From contig NZ_JACSQY010000008.1 of assembly GCF_014836415.1 (NCBI RefSeq), positions 62,001 to 126,000 of the forward strand: 64,000 nt of DNA, read 5' to 3'. This stretch comes from Sporosarcina gallistercoris (GTDB taxonomy: Bacteria; Bacillota; Bacilli; Bacillales_A; Planococcaceae). The notes under the pieces were generated by a model that ran no database searches, was not told where the DNA came from, and worked only from the letters and a program-made list of their open reading frames with translations. Position 1 is the stretch's first letter. The number at the start of each line of letters is the position of its first letter. Made by a program: the position numbers and the translations under genes. Below are positions 32,803 to 44,039 of the stretch, one piece after another.

Positions 32803-32843
32803 TTAGAGCCTGTAAACATAGGTTCGACTCCCACCGTCTCCAC
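32803..32843 (+). repeat. Inverted ssrA 3'-end fragment
   Basis: On the plus strand TTAGAGCCTGT, then GGTTCGACTCCCACC and GTCTCCA reproduce the last ~40 bases of tmRNA with a handful of changes, and the T-arm and acceptor half are perfect. The orientation is opposite to the intact ssrA gene 600 bases to the right. It may mark an inversion or a separate integration event. Confidence 0.7.
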
Positions 32844-33323
32844 ACTTCAAGGTTTTGCATTGTGTAGTAATCATTTTTTCGTCTAACAGAATAATCCATT
32901 TCACTTCCAAACTTCTAAACAACTTCATTAAACGTGCAGTGTATAGCTAGATATTTTCTACCAATAAATTCTTCTGAGATTTATCCCAGTATGTAATAAC
33001 CATACAAAATGAAAGTTCTATATACAGATACTTTAATAAGAATTGTGCATAAAACAAATCGAACACTAAAAATATTTGTTATAGATTTAAGACTTACACA
33101 GGCAGCGCTATAGGTTACTGTAAAAAATACGATAGCGCCGTTAGACGGCAGTCCCTAGCACCAGTATTAAATTCTCTTCTTTTCTAACAAAAAAGCGGAG
33201 CGAAAGCGCAGCCTACCAATTAATCTTGGTTTTGAAGTGGTGCAGCAATGAATTGGTCGCTACTAATTTGTCATTTCGGGAGTATTAATCCTTCCGCGGG
33301 CGGTACTAGATATTCGCAGAGAG

Positions 33324-33398
33324 CTTATGAGCGCCTTATGCGATTTATGAGCACTTCCCAGGGTTTATGATCACTTTCCGCAATTTATGAGAGGCTGA
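33324..33398. repeat. Dispersed copy of the 40-bp repeat family
   Basis: About two diverged units with CTTATGAGCGCC, TTTATGAGCACTT, TTATGATCACTTT and TTTATGAG at 20-bp spacing, matching the tandem array at 4281-4616 nearly 29 kb away. It lies just downstream of the tmRNA terminator. Confidence 0.8.
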
Positions 33399-33419
33399 GC
33401 ATCTTTCAACCCAAAACAA

Positions 33420-33446
33420 AAACACCATCCAAGGGATGGTGTTTCA
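33420..33446 (-). terminator. Terminator of ssrA
   Basis: On the minus strand AACACCATCC...GGATGGTGTT is followed by TTTGTTTTGGG, 12 bases beyond the tmRNA 3' end. Confidence 0.8.
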
Positions 33447-33457
33447 CCATATTTCTA

Positions 33458-33814
33458 TGGAGACGGTGGGAGTCGAACCCACGTCCAGAGGCTCTAATAC
33501 GTAAACGTCTACGCGTGTAGTTTTCCTATTTGGTTTCGCGCTGCAGTATGCCGGAAGACAGGGCGTCGTGCGCGCTATTTCGGAAGTCTCTTCTGGGGAG
33601 CCTCGAAAAGCAGCATCCAGCGTATCCCACTATAGGTTGAGCCTTACAATGCCACATGGGCGATGGTATTGCAAGGCAGATTCAACAGCTTACGCTGCGA
33701 ATGCTAGGTTGTTGTTTGTTTTGCCTGTTATTATTAAGGTCCGTTTCTGACGGAGACGAGCCTCCGACGCGCAGCTCACGCTTAGACCACCCCTGTCGAA
33801 TCCGTAACGTCCCC
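33458..33814 (-). ncRNA. ssrA: Transfer-messenger RNA (tmRNA)
   Basis: The 5' end GGGGACGTTACGGATTCGACAGG and the 3' end GGGTTCGACTCCCACCGTCTCCA pair as the tRNA-like acceptor and T-arm; the terminal CCA is not fully encoded. Internally lies a tag reading frame, followed by pseudoknot-forming sequence. tmRNA rescues stalled ribosomes with SmpB, whose gene is 110 bases upstream. A near-perfect hairpin (ATCAGCAG / CTGCTGAT, 33848-33867) lies between the two genes. The 3' end is the integration target of the neighbouring island. Confidence 0.95.
33690..33725 (-). other. tmRNA proteolysis-tag reading frame
   Basis: The resume codon GGC starts the frame G-K-T-N-N-N-L-A-F-A-A-stop. With the alanine carried on tmRNA the tag is AGKTNNNLAFAA, shorter than the 15-residue tag of B. 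subtilis and ending AFAA instead of ALAA. The C-terminal Ala-Ala that ClpXP reads is kept. Confidence 0.9.
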
Positions 33815-33923
33815 GTTAAAGGGATGTCCGGGAGTCGTCTGGAGTCATCAGCAGCCTCCTGCTGATGCTAAGACTATCGGAACTGTCTTGCTGTAACCAG
33901 TATACCGCATCGACTGTCATTTA

Positions 33924-34391
33924 TCAATATTGCTGTTTGTCTTTGAATGCGCGCTGCATATCCCGTTTCGCTTCTTTTTCTTTCAAGTCATGACGTTTGT
34001 CGTATAACTTCTTCCCTTTACCGACACCGATCAAGACTTTCGCGAATCCGTCTTTGATATACATTTTCAAAGGAACGATTGCAGTCCCTTTTTCTTTCGT
34101 CTGTCCGATCAACGAACTGATCTGCTTTCGATGCATCAGTAGTTTACGAGAGCGGACCGGGTCATGGTTGAACTGATTGCCTTGCTCATAAGGACTGATG
34201 TGCATATTGGAGATCCAGGCTTCGTTGTTCCGGATGAGTACGAACGCGTCTCTCAGCTGCACTTTCCCGTTACGGATCGACTTGATTTCCGTTCCTTGCA
34301 GGACAATCCCTGCTTCGATCGTTTCTTCGATTGCAAAGTCGTAATTGGCTTTCTTATTGACTGCTAACACTTTTCCTTTGCCTTTTGCCAT
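33924..34391 (-). CDS. smpB: SsrA-binding protein SmpB
   Basis: A 155-residue OB-fold RNA-binding protein that escorts tmRNA to stalled ribosomes. Family hallmarks are visible: [37 protein letters not shown] and the basic C-terminal tail [20 protein letters not shown], which enters the ribosomal A site. Two in-frame ATGs are possible (34397 and 34391); the second is chosen because homologues start M-x-K-G and the GGGAGG site lies at a better distance. It is encoded between rnr and ssrA, so the complete trans-translation and RNase R set is clustered. Confidence 0.95.
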   Translation of the reverse strand: MAKGKGKVLAVNKKANYDFAIEETIEAGIVLQGTEIKSIRNGKVQLRDAFVLIRNNEAWISNMHISPYEQGNQFNHDPVRSRKLLMHRKQISSLIGQTKEKGTAIVPLKMYIKDGFAKVLIGVGKGKKLYDKRHDLKEKEAKRDMQRAFKDKQQY

Positions 34392-34438
34392 CGTCATTCA
34401 CCCTCCCGTGAAACCGAATGGCCAGTTGGCAATCCGGT

Positions 34439-36796
34439 TCACTTTCTTTTTCTAGGTTTTTGTTTCTTTTTCTTTGCTACACCTTCGTAAAACCGCTTCT
34501 TTTCACTTCCGCCAGACTTTTTGGCAGCCGGCTTTCCAGAATGATTCGGTTTACCTGAATCAGGTTTCTTAAAGCCTTTCCCCTTTGAATCTCCGGAATT
34601 CCTGCCTTTCGCATGGATGACTTTCGGCGTTTCTCTGCGGGATCTATGGAACGTCTTCTTCATATCCGCAATTTCAAAGTCAATAGAAGATTCTTCCGGT
34701 TTCACAGCTGTCACTCTTACTGTGACTTCATCCCCAATTCGGAATTGCTTGCCGGTATGCTCCCCGATCATCATCATTTGACGGTCGTCGAAACGATAGT
34801 AATCGTCTGTCATGTAGCTGACGTGAACGAGTCCTTCGATCGTGTTCTCAAGCTCAACGAACAAACCGAAATTCGTGACGGAAGAAATGACGCCTTCGAA
34901 TTCTTCGCCGATTTTGTCCAACATGAATTGCGCTTTCTTCAATGCATCCGTGTCCCGTTCAGCATCGACTGCACGGCGTTCCATATCAGATGTATGCTGG
35001 GCGATTTCCGGTAATTCCGCATCCCAATGTGCAATTGTTTTACCGGACACGTCTTTTTCAAACAGATACGTCCGAATGAGACGATGGACAATCAAGTCCG
35101 GGTAACGACGGATCGGTGATGTGAAGTGTGTATAGAAGTCTGCGGATAACCCGAAGTGGCCGAGACTTTCCTGATAATACTTCGCCTGTTGCATGGAGCG
35201 TAAGAGCATCGTTGAAATGACCGTCTCTTCAGGAAGACCTGAAATGGACTCTGTGATTTCTTGCAATGCCCGTGGATGCACTTTGTTGCCCGCACCTTTT
35301 ACAACGATACCGAAGTTTGTAAGGAATTCGAATAATCGTTGGAGTTTCTCCGGTTTCGGGTCTTCGTGAATCCGGTACATGAACGGAACTTGCATCCAAT
35401 GGAAATGTTCCGCGACCGTTTCGTTCGCAGCCAGCATGAATTCTTCAATCATTCGTTCAGCAACAGTGCGTTCCAAGATTTTAATCTCTTTCGGCCAGCC
35501 TTCTTCATCCACCAATACTTTCGATTCTTTGAAGTCGAAGTCGATGGCACCACGGTCTGCACGCTTTTGACGGAGTGTCGCCGCAAGCTCAGCCATATCC
35601 GTTAACATCGGAACGATTTCCGAGTACTTCGTACGCAACTCTTCATCCAATTGGTCAACAATTTGGTAAACGTCCTGATACGTCATGCGGTAATCGGAAT
35701 TGATGACACTTGGGTAGATTTCGTGGTGCGTCACTTTTCCGTTCCCGTCGATTGTCATTTCACATGTCAGGGTCAGGCGATCCACATCAGGGTGTAACGA
35801 ACAGATCCCGTTCGACAGCTTATGTGGAAGCATCGGGATGACGCGGTCTGTTAAGTAGACACTTGTTCCGCGATCGTATGCTTCTGCATCCAGTGGAGTG
35901 TTCTCTGTGACATAGTAACTCACGTCCGATATATGGACGGATAGCGTATGTGTGCCATCTGTGTTTTTCACGAGTGAAATTGCATCATCCAAGTCTTTCG
36001 CATCTGCACCATCGATTGTAATCGTCAATACATCTCTCAAGTCTCTGCGTTTGAAAAGATCCGCTTCCTGGATTTCTGCAGGGATTTTGTCCGTCTGCTG
36101 AAGAACTTCAGGCTGGAACTCGATTTCGATTCCATGTTTGTGGATGATGGACAGGATGTCGACACCCGGATCGTTTTTGTGACCGAGGATTTGGACAACC
36201 ATTCCTGTCGCAGATTTCATGTCACTAGGGAATTCCGTGATTTCCGCTACCACTTTATGGCCTTCGATCGCTCCTAGGTTATTCCCTTTTGCAATGAAGA
36301 TATCCATCGGCAGCTTTTTGTCGTCTGGAATGACAAATCCGAACCCTCGGTTGTCTTGATACGTCCCGACCACTTTCGTCGTTTTACGTTCAGCAATCCG
36401 GATGATGGCCCCTTCACGACGATCTCCGAAAGAGCTGCTCGATACACGTACGAGAACGATATCGCCATTCATTGCACCATTGACTTCAGTCGGCGGGATG
36501 AAAATATCATCCATCCCTTCAGTTTCCGGTGTTACAAAACCAAATCCTTTTGCATGTCCGATGAATTTTCCGCGTACTAAATTCATCCGTTCAGGAACGC
36601 CATAACGATTCGTCCGCGAGCGGATGATGAGACCTTTTTGTTCTAAATGAACGAGCATTTTCACTAACTCTTTAAATTCTGCTGCCTGTTCCATACCGAG
36701 TAATTCCTGGATTTCTTGTACGGTAAGGGGCTTATAAGAATCATCTTTCATCGTTGAAAGAATTTTTTGTTCCAATTCTTTTTCAAAGTTTTCCAA
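34439..36796 (-). CDS. rnr: Ribonuclease R
   Basis: A 785-residue 3'-5' exoribonuclease of the RNB family. Order: N-terminal helix-turn-helix (about 1-70), cold-shock domains (about 75-220), RNB catalytic domain (about 250-580) with the metal-binding cluster [14 protein letters not shown], an S1 domain (about 620-710), and a Lys/Arg-rich tail of about 70 residues. It degrades structured RNA and works with tmRNA-SmpB on stalled mRNAs, agreeing with its position 41 bases upstream of smpB. AGGAGGGATG precedes the ATG. Confidence 0.95.
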   Translation of the reverse strand: MENFEKELEQKILSTMKDDSYKPLTVQEIQELLGMEQAAEFKELVKMLVHLEQKGLIIRSRTNRYGVPERMNLVRGKFIGHAKGFGFVTPETEGMDDIFIPPTEVNGAMNGDIVLVRVSSSSFGDRREGAIIRIAERKTTKVVGTYQDNRGFGFVIPDDKKLPMDIFIAKGNNLGAIEGHKVVAEITEFPSDMKSATGMVVQILGHKNDPGVDILSIIHKHGIEIEFQPEVLQQTDKIPAEIQEADLFKRRDLRDVLTITIDGADAKDLDDAISLVKNTDGTHTLSVHISDVSYYVTENTPLDAEAYDRGTSVYLTDRVIPMLPHKLSNGICSLHPDVDRLTLTCEMTIDGNGKVTHHEIYPSVINSDYRMTYQDVYQIVDQLDEELRTKYSEIVPMLTDMAELAATLRQKRADRGAIDFDFKESKVLVDEEGWPKEIKILERTVAERMIEEFMLAANETVAEHFHWMQVPFMYRIHEDPKPEKLQRLFEFLTNFGIVVKGAGNKVHPRALQEITESISGLPEETVISTMLLRSMQQAKYYQESLGHFGLSADFYTHFTSPIRRYPDLIVHRLIRTYLFEKDVSGKTIAHWDAELPEIAQHTSDMERRAVDAERDTDALKKAQFMLDKIGEEFEGVISSVTNFGLFVELENTIEGLVHVSYMTDDYYRFDDRQMMMIGEHTGKQFRIGDEVTVRVTAVKPEESSIDFEIADMKKTFHRSRRETPKVIHAKGRNSGDSKGKGFKKPDSGKPNHSGKPAAKKSGGSEKKRFYEGVAKKKKQKPRKRK

Positions 36797-36842
36797 CTCT
36801 CATCCCTCCTTGTCTAGTTAGTATTGCCTGATTCGGGGTTCA

Positions 36843-37589
36843 TTAATCCTCCCAATCAAGCGATTCGAGAAACTCGAATATCTCTTCGTGAAGTTCATTT
36901 TTCTCAGGCCCTAATGTGATGACATGTTTCGATTTCTCGTAGTGTGAAATCTTTTTGTCTGTCGACTCTGCGTTGTCATAGATGATTTGTCCTGAATTCG
37001 TGTCGATCACTTCATCGTGAGTGGACTGGACCACTAGCAGCGGTGCGTAGATCGTATCCACTTCAGCTCTCACGTTTTCGATCAGCTTTTGAAGATCGAC
37101 GAGCGATGGCATCGACTTGCCACGCAATGCGGTTACTTCTTCTTCGATGGTTTCCTCGTCTTTTCCTTCAAGCTTTTTATATTCACGGGCGTAGTGGAGA
37201 ACCCCTTCATACATCTGGTCCAAAGAACGCATCGACATCGGGGCATTCATTGTTACAATGCCTACCACTGGCCGCTCTGCTCCTAATTTCAGTGAAAATA
37301 CGCCACCCAATGATAATCCGGCTACAGCAATCTGTTCATAGCCTTTTTCTTTTAGTTGGTCATAAGCTTCCACGACATCCGGCCACCAGTCAGCCGGACC
37401 TGTTTGAATCAGGTCTTCTGCAGGACCGCCATGCCCTTCATAATGCGGAGCGAGGGATGTATACCCTTTCTTCTCCAAGAATCGGCCGATCATTCGTACA
37501 TCGGCAGAGGTCCCTGTAAATCCATGCAGCAAAAGCACTGCCCGCTTTCCATGTTCAAAAAAGAAAGGCTTTGCATGAGAAACTTTCAC
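36843..37589 (-). CDS. est: Carboxylesterase (Est/YvaK type)
   Basis: A 248-residue alpha/beta-hydrolase with the nucleophile S93 in GLSLGG, acid D192 in STHDEVID and H222 in SKHVITLG; the oxyanion loop is [11 protein letters not shown]. Family members (Est30, YvaK) hydrolyse short-chain carboxylic esters in the cytosol. In Bacillus the gene order secG-yvaK-rnr-smpB is conserved and kept here. No signal peptide is seen, and the natural substrate is not known. Confidence 0.88.
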   Translation of the reverse strand: MKVSHAKPFFFEHGKRAVLLLHGFTGTSADVRMIGRFLEKKGYTSLAPHYEGHGGPAEDLIQTGPADWWPDVVEAYDQLKEKGYEQIAVAGLSLGGVFSLKLGAERPVVGIVTMNAPMSMRSLDQMYEGVLHYAREYKKLEGKDEETIEEEVTALRGKSMPSLVDLQKLIENVRAEVDTIYAPLLVVQSTHDEVIDTNSGQIIYDNAESTDKKISHYEKSKHVITLGPEKNELHEEIFEFLESLDWED

Positions 37590-37627
37590 GCGACCTTACC
37601 TCCAATCATTACCAAACCAGTTTTGAA

Positions 37628-37660
37628 TAAAAAAGCCTGGCCGTACAGATGGCCAGGCGG
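37628..37660 (-). terminator. Terminator after secG
   Basis: GCCTGGCC / GGCCAGGC with a short loop, followed on the minus strand by TTTTTTATT, between secG and est. Confidence 0.8.
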
Positions 37661-37673
37661 AAATTGCTTCTTT

Positions 37674-37901
37674 TTATATTTTCACGATCGCAATCGCCAG
37701 TACGAAGAACAGCACGGAAAGTACAATTGTAACGCGCTGCAAGACTAGGTCTAGACCGCGTGCCTTTTGTTTACCAAATAACTGTTCAGCACCACCGGAG
37801 ATGGCTCCTGATAGGCCTGCACTTTTCCCTGATTGCAGTAAGACAACGACAATTAGTGAAAGTGAGACAATCACGAGCAATGTCATTAATAACGCGTGCA
37901 T
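37674..37901 (-). CDS. secG: Preprotein translocase subunit SecG
   Basis: A 75-residue membrane protein with two predicted transmembrane helices (about 3-22 and 53-72) and the loop [20 protein letters not shown] typical of SecG. It stimulates SecYEA-driven export by inverting its topology. GGAGGTGG precedes the ATG. It lies between eno and est as in Bacillus, with a terminator on its 3' side. Confidence 0.93.
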   Translation of the reverse strand: MHALLMTLLVIVSLSLIVVVLLQSGKSAGLSGAISGGAEQLFGKQKARGLDLVLQRVTIVLSVLFFVLAIAIVKI

Positions 37902-37962
37902 AATGTTCCACCTCCTGAAACAGAACTCAAGTACCTTACCAGTTTACCAAACTCTAGCAATC

Positions 37963-37992
37963 GAGACAACCGCTGATTGCAGCAGTTGTCTC
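37963..37992 (-). terminator. Hairpin after eno
   Basis: GAGACAAC-CGCTG / CAGC-GTTGTCTC forms a long stem 10 bases after the eno stop codon, but no U-run follows on the minus strand, so it may be a processing or weak-termination hairpin. Confidence 0.45.
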
Positions 37993-38002
37993 TAAGTTCT
38001 GC

Positions 38003-39319
<1,317 letters not shown>

Positions 39320-40840
39320 TTAAAATAATGGCGTTCCTGTCATTTCTTCTGGCTGGTCAATACCTAGCAATTTTAACATGGTTGGCGCCAGATCAGCGAG
39401 AATACCGCCTTCTCTTAGTGTCACGCCGTCTTTCGTCACGATCACTGGCACTGGATTCGTCGTATGCGCAGTCATAGGTGCACCTTCGATTGTCATCACT
39501 TCGTCTGCATTTCCGTGGTCCGCTGTTATGATCGCGGCACCACCTTTAGCAAGCAGCACATCCAGGATGCGACCGACACATTCATCTGTCGTCTCGACTG
39601 CTTTCACAGTCGGTTCCAGCAGCCCGCTATGGCCGACCATGTCGGGATTGGCAAGGTTGAGGATGAACGCATCGATTTGGTCCTCTTGTAGTTCTTTGAT
39701 GAGCGCATCCGTTACTTCGTACGCACTCATTTCAGGTTTCAAATCATACGTCGCAACTTTAGGTGAAGGGATGAGAATTCTCTTCTCGCCTTCGAATTCT
39801 TCCTCTCGTCCCCCGCTCATGAAGAACGTCACGTGAGGATATTTTTCGGTTTCCGCGATTCGCAGCTGACGGATATTGTTCTGAGCAAGAACTTCTCCAA
39901 TCGTGTTTTTCAAATCTTGACTTGCAAATACAACTTGAGAAGCGACTTCAGCACTGTAATCCGTAAATGTAACGAATTTCAAATCCGTGTATTGCTTCGC
40001 TGAAAAGCCGTCAAAACCATTTTGAGTGAACGCACGTGATAATTGAATCGCGCGGTCAGGTCGGAAATTGAAAAATATAGCGGAGTCTCCCTCGGAAATC
40101 CGAACAGGAGCCTGGCCCTCTTGTTGAACGATGAACGGCACAACGAATTCGTCAGTCACGCCCGCATCGTAGGAAGCTTGGACACCCTCTTCGGCTGATG
40201 CATAGACAGGACCTATGCCATTGACCATGACATCGTACGCCAACTGGATGCGTTCCCAGCGATTATCGCGATCCATCGCATAATAGCGGCCGGAAATCGA
40301 GGCAAGCTGTCCTACCCCAACCGATTTCATGACTTCTTCTGTCCGTTCGATGTACGTTAACGCAGTTTTAGGTCCGACATCTCTTCCGTCCAGAAACGCA
40401 TGGACATATACCTTGCGGAGCCCATTCATTTCAGCGAGTCTGAGCAATGCAAACAAATGCTCATAGTGACTGTGGACACCGCCATCAGATAGCAGCCCCA
40501 TCAGATGCAGTGCGCCGTCATTCGCTTTTGCATGTTGGACAGCCGCGAGCAGCGCTTCGTTTTGGAAAAAGTCGTTTTCCCGGATCGACTTATTGACCCG
40601 TGTAAGGCTTTGGTAAACAATACGGCCTGCTCCGATGTTCAAGTGACCGACCTCGGAATTCCCCATTTGACCTTCAGGCAATCCGACCGCTTCCCCGCAC
40701 GCCGTTAACGTGGAGTGGGGATAAGCGTTCCATAATCGCTCATAATTCGGTTTCTTTGCATGCGCCACAGCATTTCCGGAAGTTTCTGAGCGCAGGCCAA
40801 AACCGTCCATAATGATTAAACCAACAGGACCTTTAGGCAT
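39320..40840 (-). CDS. gpmI: Cofactor-independent phosphoglycerate mutase
   Basis: A 506-residue iPGM that interconverts 3- and 2-phosphoglycerate with a bimetal (Mn) alkaline-phosphatase-type site. The N-terminal [10 protein letters not shown], the phosphoserine segment [14 protein letters not shown] and the C-terminal [11 protein letters not shown] hold the ligands. The frame is open to 40894, but the ATG at 40840 (M-P-K-G-P-V) has GCGGAGG upstream and overlaps the tpiA stop by eight bases, so translation is coupled. The activity of this enzyme type is pH- and Mn-sensitive, relevant in spores. Confidence 0.95.
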   Translation of the reverse strand: MPKGPVGLIIMDGFGLRSETSGNAVAHAKKPNYERLWNAYPHSTLTACGEAVGLPEGQMGNSEVGHLNIGAGRIVYQSLTRVNKSIRENDFFQNEALLAAVQHAKANDGALHLMGLLSDGGVHSHYEHLFALLRLAEMNGLRKVYVHAFLDGRDVGPKTALTYIERTEEVMKSVGVGQLASISGRYYAMDRDNRWERIQLAYDVMVNGIGPVYASAEEGVQASYDAGVTDEFVVPFIVQQEGQAPVRISEGDSAIFFNFRPDRAIQLSRAFTQNGFDGFSAKQYTDLKFVTFTDYSAEVASQVVFASQDLKNTIGEVLAQNNIRQLRIAETEKYPHVTFFMSGGREEEFEGEKRILIPSPKVATYDLKPEMSAYEVTDALIKELQEDQIDAFILNLANPDMVGHSGLLEPTVKAVETTDECVGRILDVLLAKGGAAIITADHGNADEVMTIEGAPMTAHTTNPVPVIVTKDGVTLREGGILADLAPTMLKLLGIDQPEEMTGTPLF

Positions 40841-41594
40841 TCGCTCCGGCCTCCGCGAGTGCGGCGAACGATTCCGGATCGAGGCTTGCTCCACCGACTA
40901 ATGCTCCATCGATATCGCTCATCGATAGGAGTTCTTCAATGTTACCTGGTTTTACACTGCCGCCGTACTGTATACGAATCGCTTGTGCCACAGAATCTGA
41001 ATACAGCTCTGCAAGGACTTCGCGGATCTGCCCGCACACTTTGTTCGCATCCTCAGCAGTTGCTGTACGTCCAGTACCAATCGCCCACACCGGTTCATAG
41101 GCAACGATTGCTGAAGCAGCGTCTGTTTCACTCACTCCCGCAAACGCTTTCTTCACTTGTTCCGAGACAATTGCAGATGTCGCGTTGTTTTCACGTTGTT
41201 CCAGAGTCTCACCGACGCATACGATCGGTGTGAGCTGATGTTCGAAAGCTGACTTCACTTTACGATTCACGGAGTCGTCTGTTTCGTTATAGTATTGTCT
41301 ACGTTCAGAGTGCCCCAGCACAACCAATTCGACACCTATACTTTTCAGCATTGCAGGGCTGATTTCACCCGTGAATGCGCCTTCAGTTTCCTCATGCATC
41401 GTTTGCGCAGCAATTCGGATCGGCAGTCCTTTTGACTTTTCTACGAGTGCAGCCAAATACGGTGCCGGTGGACAGATGACAGTTTCAGTCTTGTCACTTT
41501 CCTTCAACTTCCCAGCAAGCGCCTCCACAAAGGCAACAGCTTCATCCATTGTTTTGTACATCTTCCAGTTTCCTGCGATAATCGGTTTTCTCAT
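40833..41594 (-). CDS. tpiA: Triosephosphate isomerase
   Basis: A 253-residue TIM barrel interconverting dihydroxyacetone phosphate and glyceraldehyde 3-phosphate. Substrate Asn/Lys in [11 protein letters not shown], His in [12 protein letters not shown], catalytic Glu in [12 protein letters not shown] and the phosphate-binding loop [11 protein letters not shown] are intact. It is 12 bases downstream of pgk and overlaps gpmI by eight bases. Confidence 0.97.
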   Translation of the reverse strand: MRKPIIAGNWKMYKTMDEAVAFVEALAGKLKESDKTETVICPPAPYLAALVEKSKGLPIRIAAQTMHEETEGAFTGEISPAMLKSIGVELVVLGHSERRQYYNETDDSVNRKVKSAFEHQLTPIVCVGETLEQRENNATSAIVSEQVKKAFAGVSETDAASAIVAYEPVWAIGTGRTATAEDANKVCGQIREVLAELYSDSVAQAIRIQYGGSVKPGNIEELLSMSDIDGALVGGASLDPESFAALAEAGANA

Positions 41595-41606
41595 GAGTAG
41601 TCCTCC

Positions 41607-42794
41607 TTATGAACGATCTTTCAATGCAGCAACGCCCGGCAGTTCTTTGCCTTCCATGAACTCAAGTGACGCGCCGCCACCTGTTGAGATGTGGTCCATT
41701 TGTTCAGCTACTTCAAACTTTTCTACAGCAGCAGCAGAATCGCCGCCACCAATGATTGTAAATGCTTCGGTTTCAGCCATCGCTTGTGCGACACGCTTCG
41801 TACCTTCAGCAAATGGCGCCATTTCGAACACACCCATCGGTCCATTCCAAATCACAAGTTTTGAAGCCCGGATCACACTGTCGTACAGTTCAGCGGTTTT
41901 AGGACCGATATCGAGGCCCATCCAACCTTTTTCAATATTACTTACATCTACAACTTTTGTTGCTGCTGATTCCGAGAACGAGTCAGCAACGACAGCGTCA
42001 ATCGGTACGTATAAGTTGACGCCTTTTTCTTTCGCTTTCTGGATGAACGACTGAGCCAGCTCGATTTTGTCCTCTTCAACGAGGGAATCGCCAGTTTCAT
42101 GACCTTGAGCGCGAGTGAATGTATACGATAACCCCCCACCGATCAATAGGTTATCCACTTTGTCCAGCAAATGATCGATGACACCGATTTTGTCTTTCAC
42201 TTTCGCACCGCCAATGATTGCAGTGAAAGGACGGTCCGGATCGGATAATGCTTTTCCGAGGACATCGAGTTCCTTCTCAAGAAGAAGCCCTTGGACACTT
42301 GGGAGATACGCTGCAATTCCAGCCGTTGTTGCATGCGCGCGGTGTGCTGCTCCGAATGCGTCATTGACGAAAACGTCTGCAAGTGCAGCAAATTGTTTCG
42401 CAAGTTCAGGATCGTTCTTTTCTTCCCCTGCGTGGAATCGTACGTTTTCAAGCAAAAGAATGTCTCCGTCCGCTAATTCGGAAACCGATTTCTCGACTGC
42501 AGGTCCTGTAGACTCGTCCAATATCAGAACGGGCTTGCCAAGTAGTTCCGCCAAGCGTTTTCCAGCTTCCGTTAAACGTGAATCTTCTTTCACTTCACCT
42601 TTAGGACGCCCCAAGTGACTTGCAAGAATCACTCTTGCTCCCTGTTTGGAAAGGTATTCGATTGTAGGGATAGCAGCACGGATTCTAGTATCATCTGAAA
42701 CTTTCCCGTCTTCCATAGGTACGTTGAAATCCACTCTGCAGAAAACCCGTTTCCCTTTTAGATCCAAGTCTTTCATCGTCATTTTGGCATTCAT
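41607..42794 (-). CDS. pgk: Phosphoglycerate kinase
   Basis: A 395-residue kinase making ATP from 1,3-bisphosphoglycerate. Conserved blocks are [30 protein letters not shown], the nucleotide loop [10 protein letters not shown] and [13 protein letters not shown]. The frame is open further upstream, but those codons run into the terminator hairpin after gapA. The ATG at 42794 is preceded by AAGGAG and matches family length. A terminator separates it from gapA, so pgk-eno may also have their own promoter, as in B. subtilis. Confidence 0.96.
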   Translation of the reverse strand: MNAKMTMKDLDLKGKRVFCRVDFNVPMEDGKVSDDTRIRAAIPTIEYLSKQGARVILASHLGRPKGEVKEDSRLTEAGKRLAELLGKPVLILDESTGPAVEKSVSELADGDILLLENVRFHAGEEKNDPELAKQFAALADVFVNDAFGAAHRAHATTAGIAAYLPSVQGLLLEKELDVLGKALSDPDRPFTAIIGGAKVKDKIGVIDHLLDKVDNLLIGGGLSYTFTRAQGHETGDSLVEEDKIELAQSFIQKAKEKGVNLYVPIDAVVADSFSESAATKVVDVSNIEKGWMGLDIGPKTAELYDSVIRASKLVIWNGPMGVFEMAPFAEGTKRVAQAMAETEAFTIIGGGDSAAAVEKFEVAEQMDHISTGGGASLEFMEGKELPGVAALKDRS

Positions 42795-42830
42795 GCGAAC
42801 AAGCACTCCTTCACAACAAAAGTTTATGAT

Positions 42831-42868
42831 AAAAAAAAGGAGGAACCGGGCAAAGCCGTTCCTCCTGC
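42831..42868 (-). terminator. Terminator between gapA and pgk
   Basis: On the minus strand GGAGGAACGG-CTTTG-CCCGGTTCCTCC is followed by eight Ts, about 75 bases after the gapA stop. It would split the operon into abundant cggR-gapA and less abundant pgk-to-eno transcripts. Confidence 0.85.
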
Positions 42869-42945
42869 CCATCTATTAAGTATAATCGGTCACAATCTGA
42901 TAAGCCAGATTTTATGTGCCCGTTATGTGTTTAGGGATGTTGTTC

Positions 42946-43953
42946 TTATAGTCCTTTTTCGTTCATGTACAGCGCAAGATCGATACAACGAGCAGCATAT
43001 CCTTGTTCGTTGTCATACCAGCTGATGACTTTCACCATGTTGTCTCCAAGTACCATCGTTGACAGACCATCTACTGTAGAAGAAGCATGGTTGCCATTAT
43101 AGTCTTTTGAAACGAGTGGAAGGTCGCTGTAGAACAAGTAGCCTTTGAGTTCGTTTTCTGATGCTTCTTTCAACGCACTGTTCACGTCTTCAACCGTAAC
43201 ATCTTTTTTCAACTCAGCCACGAAGTCAACGAGTGAAACGTTAGGTGTTGGAACACGTACAGCCATTCCATCCAGTTTCCCTTTCAATTCAGGGATTACT
43301 TTAGTTACAGCAGATGCTGCACCTGTAGTTGTCGGAATCATTGACTCCGCTGCAGCACGTGCACGACGATAGTCTTCGTGCGGAAGGTCAAGAATTCGCT
43401 GATCGTTTGTATACGAGTGAATTGTTGTCATCATACCACGCTCAACGCCGAACTTTTCGTTCAATACTTTTACGACAGGTGCTAAACAGTTTGTCGTACA
43501 TGATGCATTGGATACGTAGTGATCAGTTGCTGCATCGTATTCTTGTTCGTTCACACCCATTACGAGTGTTTTCACATCGCCTTTAGCAGGAGCTGACAAG
43601 ATGACTTTTTTCGCGCCGGCATCAATGTGTTTCTGTAAGCCTTTAGCATCGCGGAATACTCCAGTACTTTCAACAACGATGTCGACTCCAAGGTCTTTCC
43701 ATGGAAGGTTAGCTGGATCTTTTTCAGCATAGACACGAATTTTCTTACCGTTCACGATGATATGGTTTTCATCAGAGGTGATTTCCGCATCCAGAATTCC
43801 GTGAACTGAATCATACTTCAATAAGTGCGCGAGCATCGGTGCATCCGTCAAGTCATTGACTGCAACCACTTCAAGTTCTTCGTGCGCCAGTGTGTCTCGC
43901 ATTACGATGCGTCCAATTCGTCCAAATCCATTAATCGCCATTTTTACAGTCAT
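42946..43953 (-). CDS. gapA: Glyceraldehyde-3-phosphate dehydrogenase (glycolytic, GapA)
   Basis: A 335-residue NAD-dependent GAPDH. The Rossmann start is INGFGRIGR and the catalytic Cys lies in SNASCTTNCLAP. HSYTNDQRILD, TGAASAVTKVIPEL and SWYDNEQGYAARC follow the family order. Position behind cggR marks it as the glycolytic GapA rather than the gluconeogenic GapB. GGAGGGATTTTAC precedes the ATG at 43953; the upstream five codons of open frame are rejected. CggR represses it until fructose-1,6-bisphosphate accumulates. Confidence 0.97.
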   Translation of the reverse strand: MTVKMAINGFGRIGRIVMRDTLAHEELEVVAVNDLTDAPMLAHLLKYDSVHGILDAEITSDENHIIVNGKKIRVYAEKDPANLPWKDLGVDIVVESTGVFRDAKGLQKHIDAGAKKVILSAPAKGDVKTLVMGVNEQEYDAATDHYVSNASCTTNCLAPVVKVLNEKFGVERGMMTTIHSYTNDQRILDLPHEDYRRARAAAESMIPTTTGAASAVTKVIPELKGKLDGMAVRVPTPNVSLVDFVAELKKDVTVEDVNSALKEASENELKGYLFYSDLPLVSKDYNGNHASSTVDGLSTMVLGDNMVKVISWYDNEQGYAARCIDLALYMNEKGL

Positions 43954-44039
43954 GTAAAATCCCTCCAAGTTTTAGTTGTTGTATATAGATGGCATACTTT
44001 GGTGATTTTCCAAAGCAGACCTATTGTAAACAGGTTGTG

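Larger units (their letters stand above)
32159..33323. other. Right flank of the island, no large genes
   Basis: About 1.2 kb upstream of the type IIG gene. It holds the presumed promoter of that gene, two tiny reading frames (32366-32607), a decayed copy of the 74-bp repeat core and an inverted ssrA 3' fragment. At 33107-33150 there is a hairpin-rich patch (GCGCTAT / ATAGCGC and CCGTTAGACGG). The rest is AT-rich and featureless. Confidence 0.6.

Noticed and set aside
20244-33323. Integrase, transposase or phage structural genes in the island
   Set aside because: All long frames were read; none shows tyrosine or serine recombinase, DDE transposase or phage motifs.
33568-33865. Two plus-strand reading frames across the tmRNA gene
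   Set aside because: They are antisense to ssrA and its upstream spacer and have no ribosome-binding site; the tmRNA structure and tag frame explain the region.
42795-42872. Longer N-terminus of Pgk
   Set aside because: Those codons overlap the gapA terminator hairpin and U-run; the ATG at 42794 has a good ribosome-binding site and family length.
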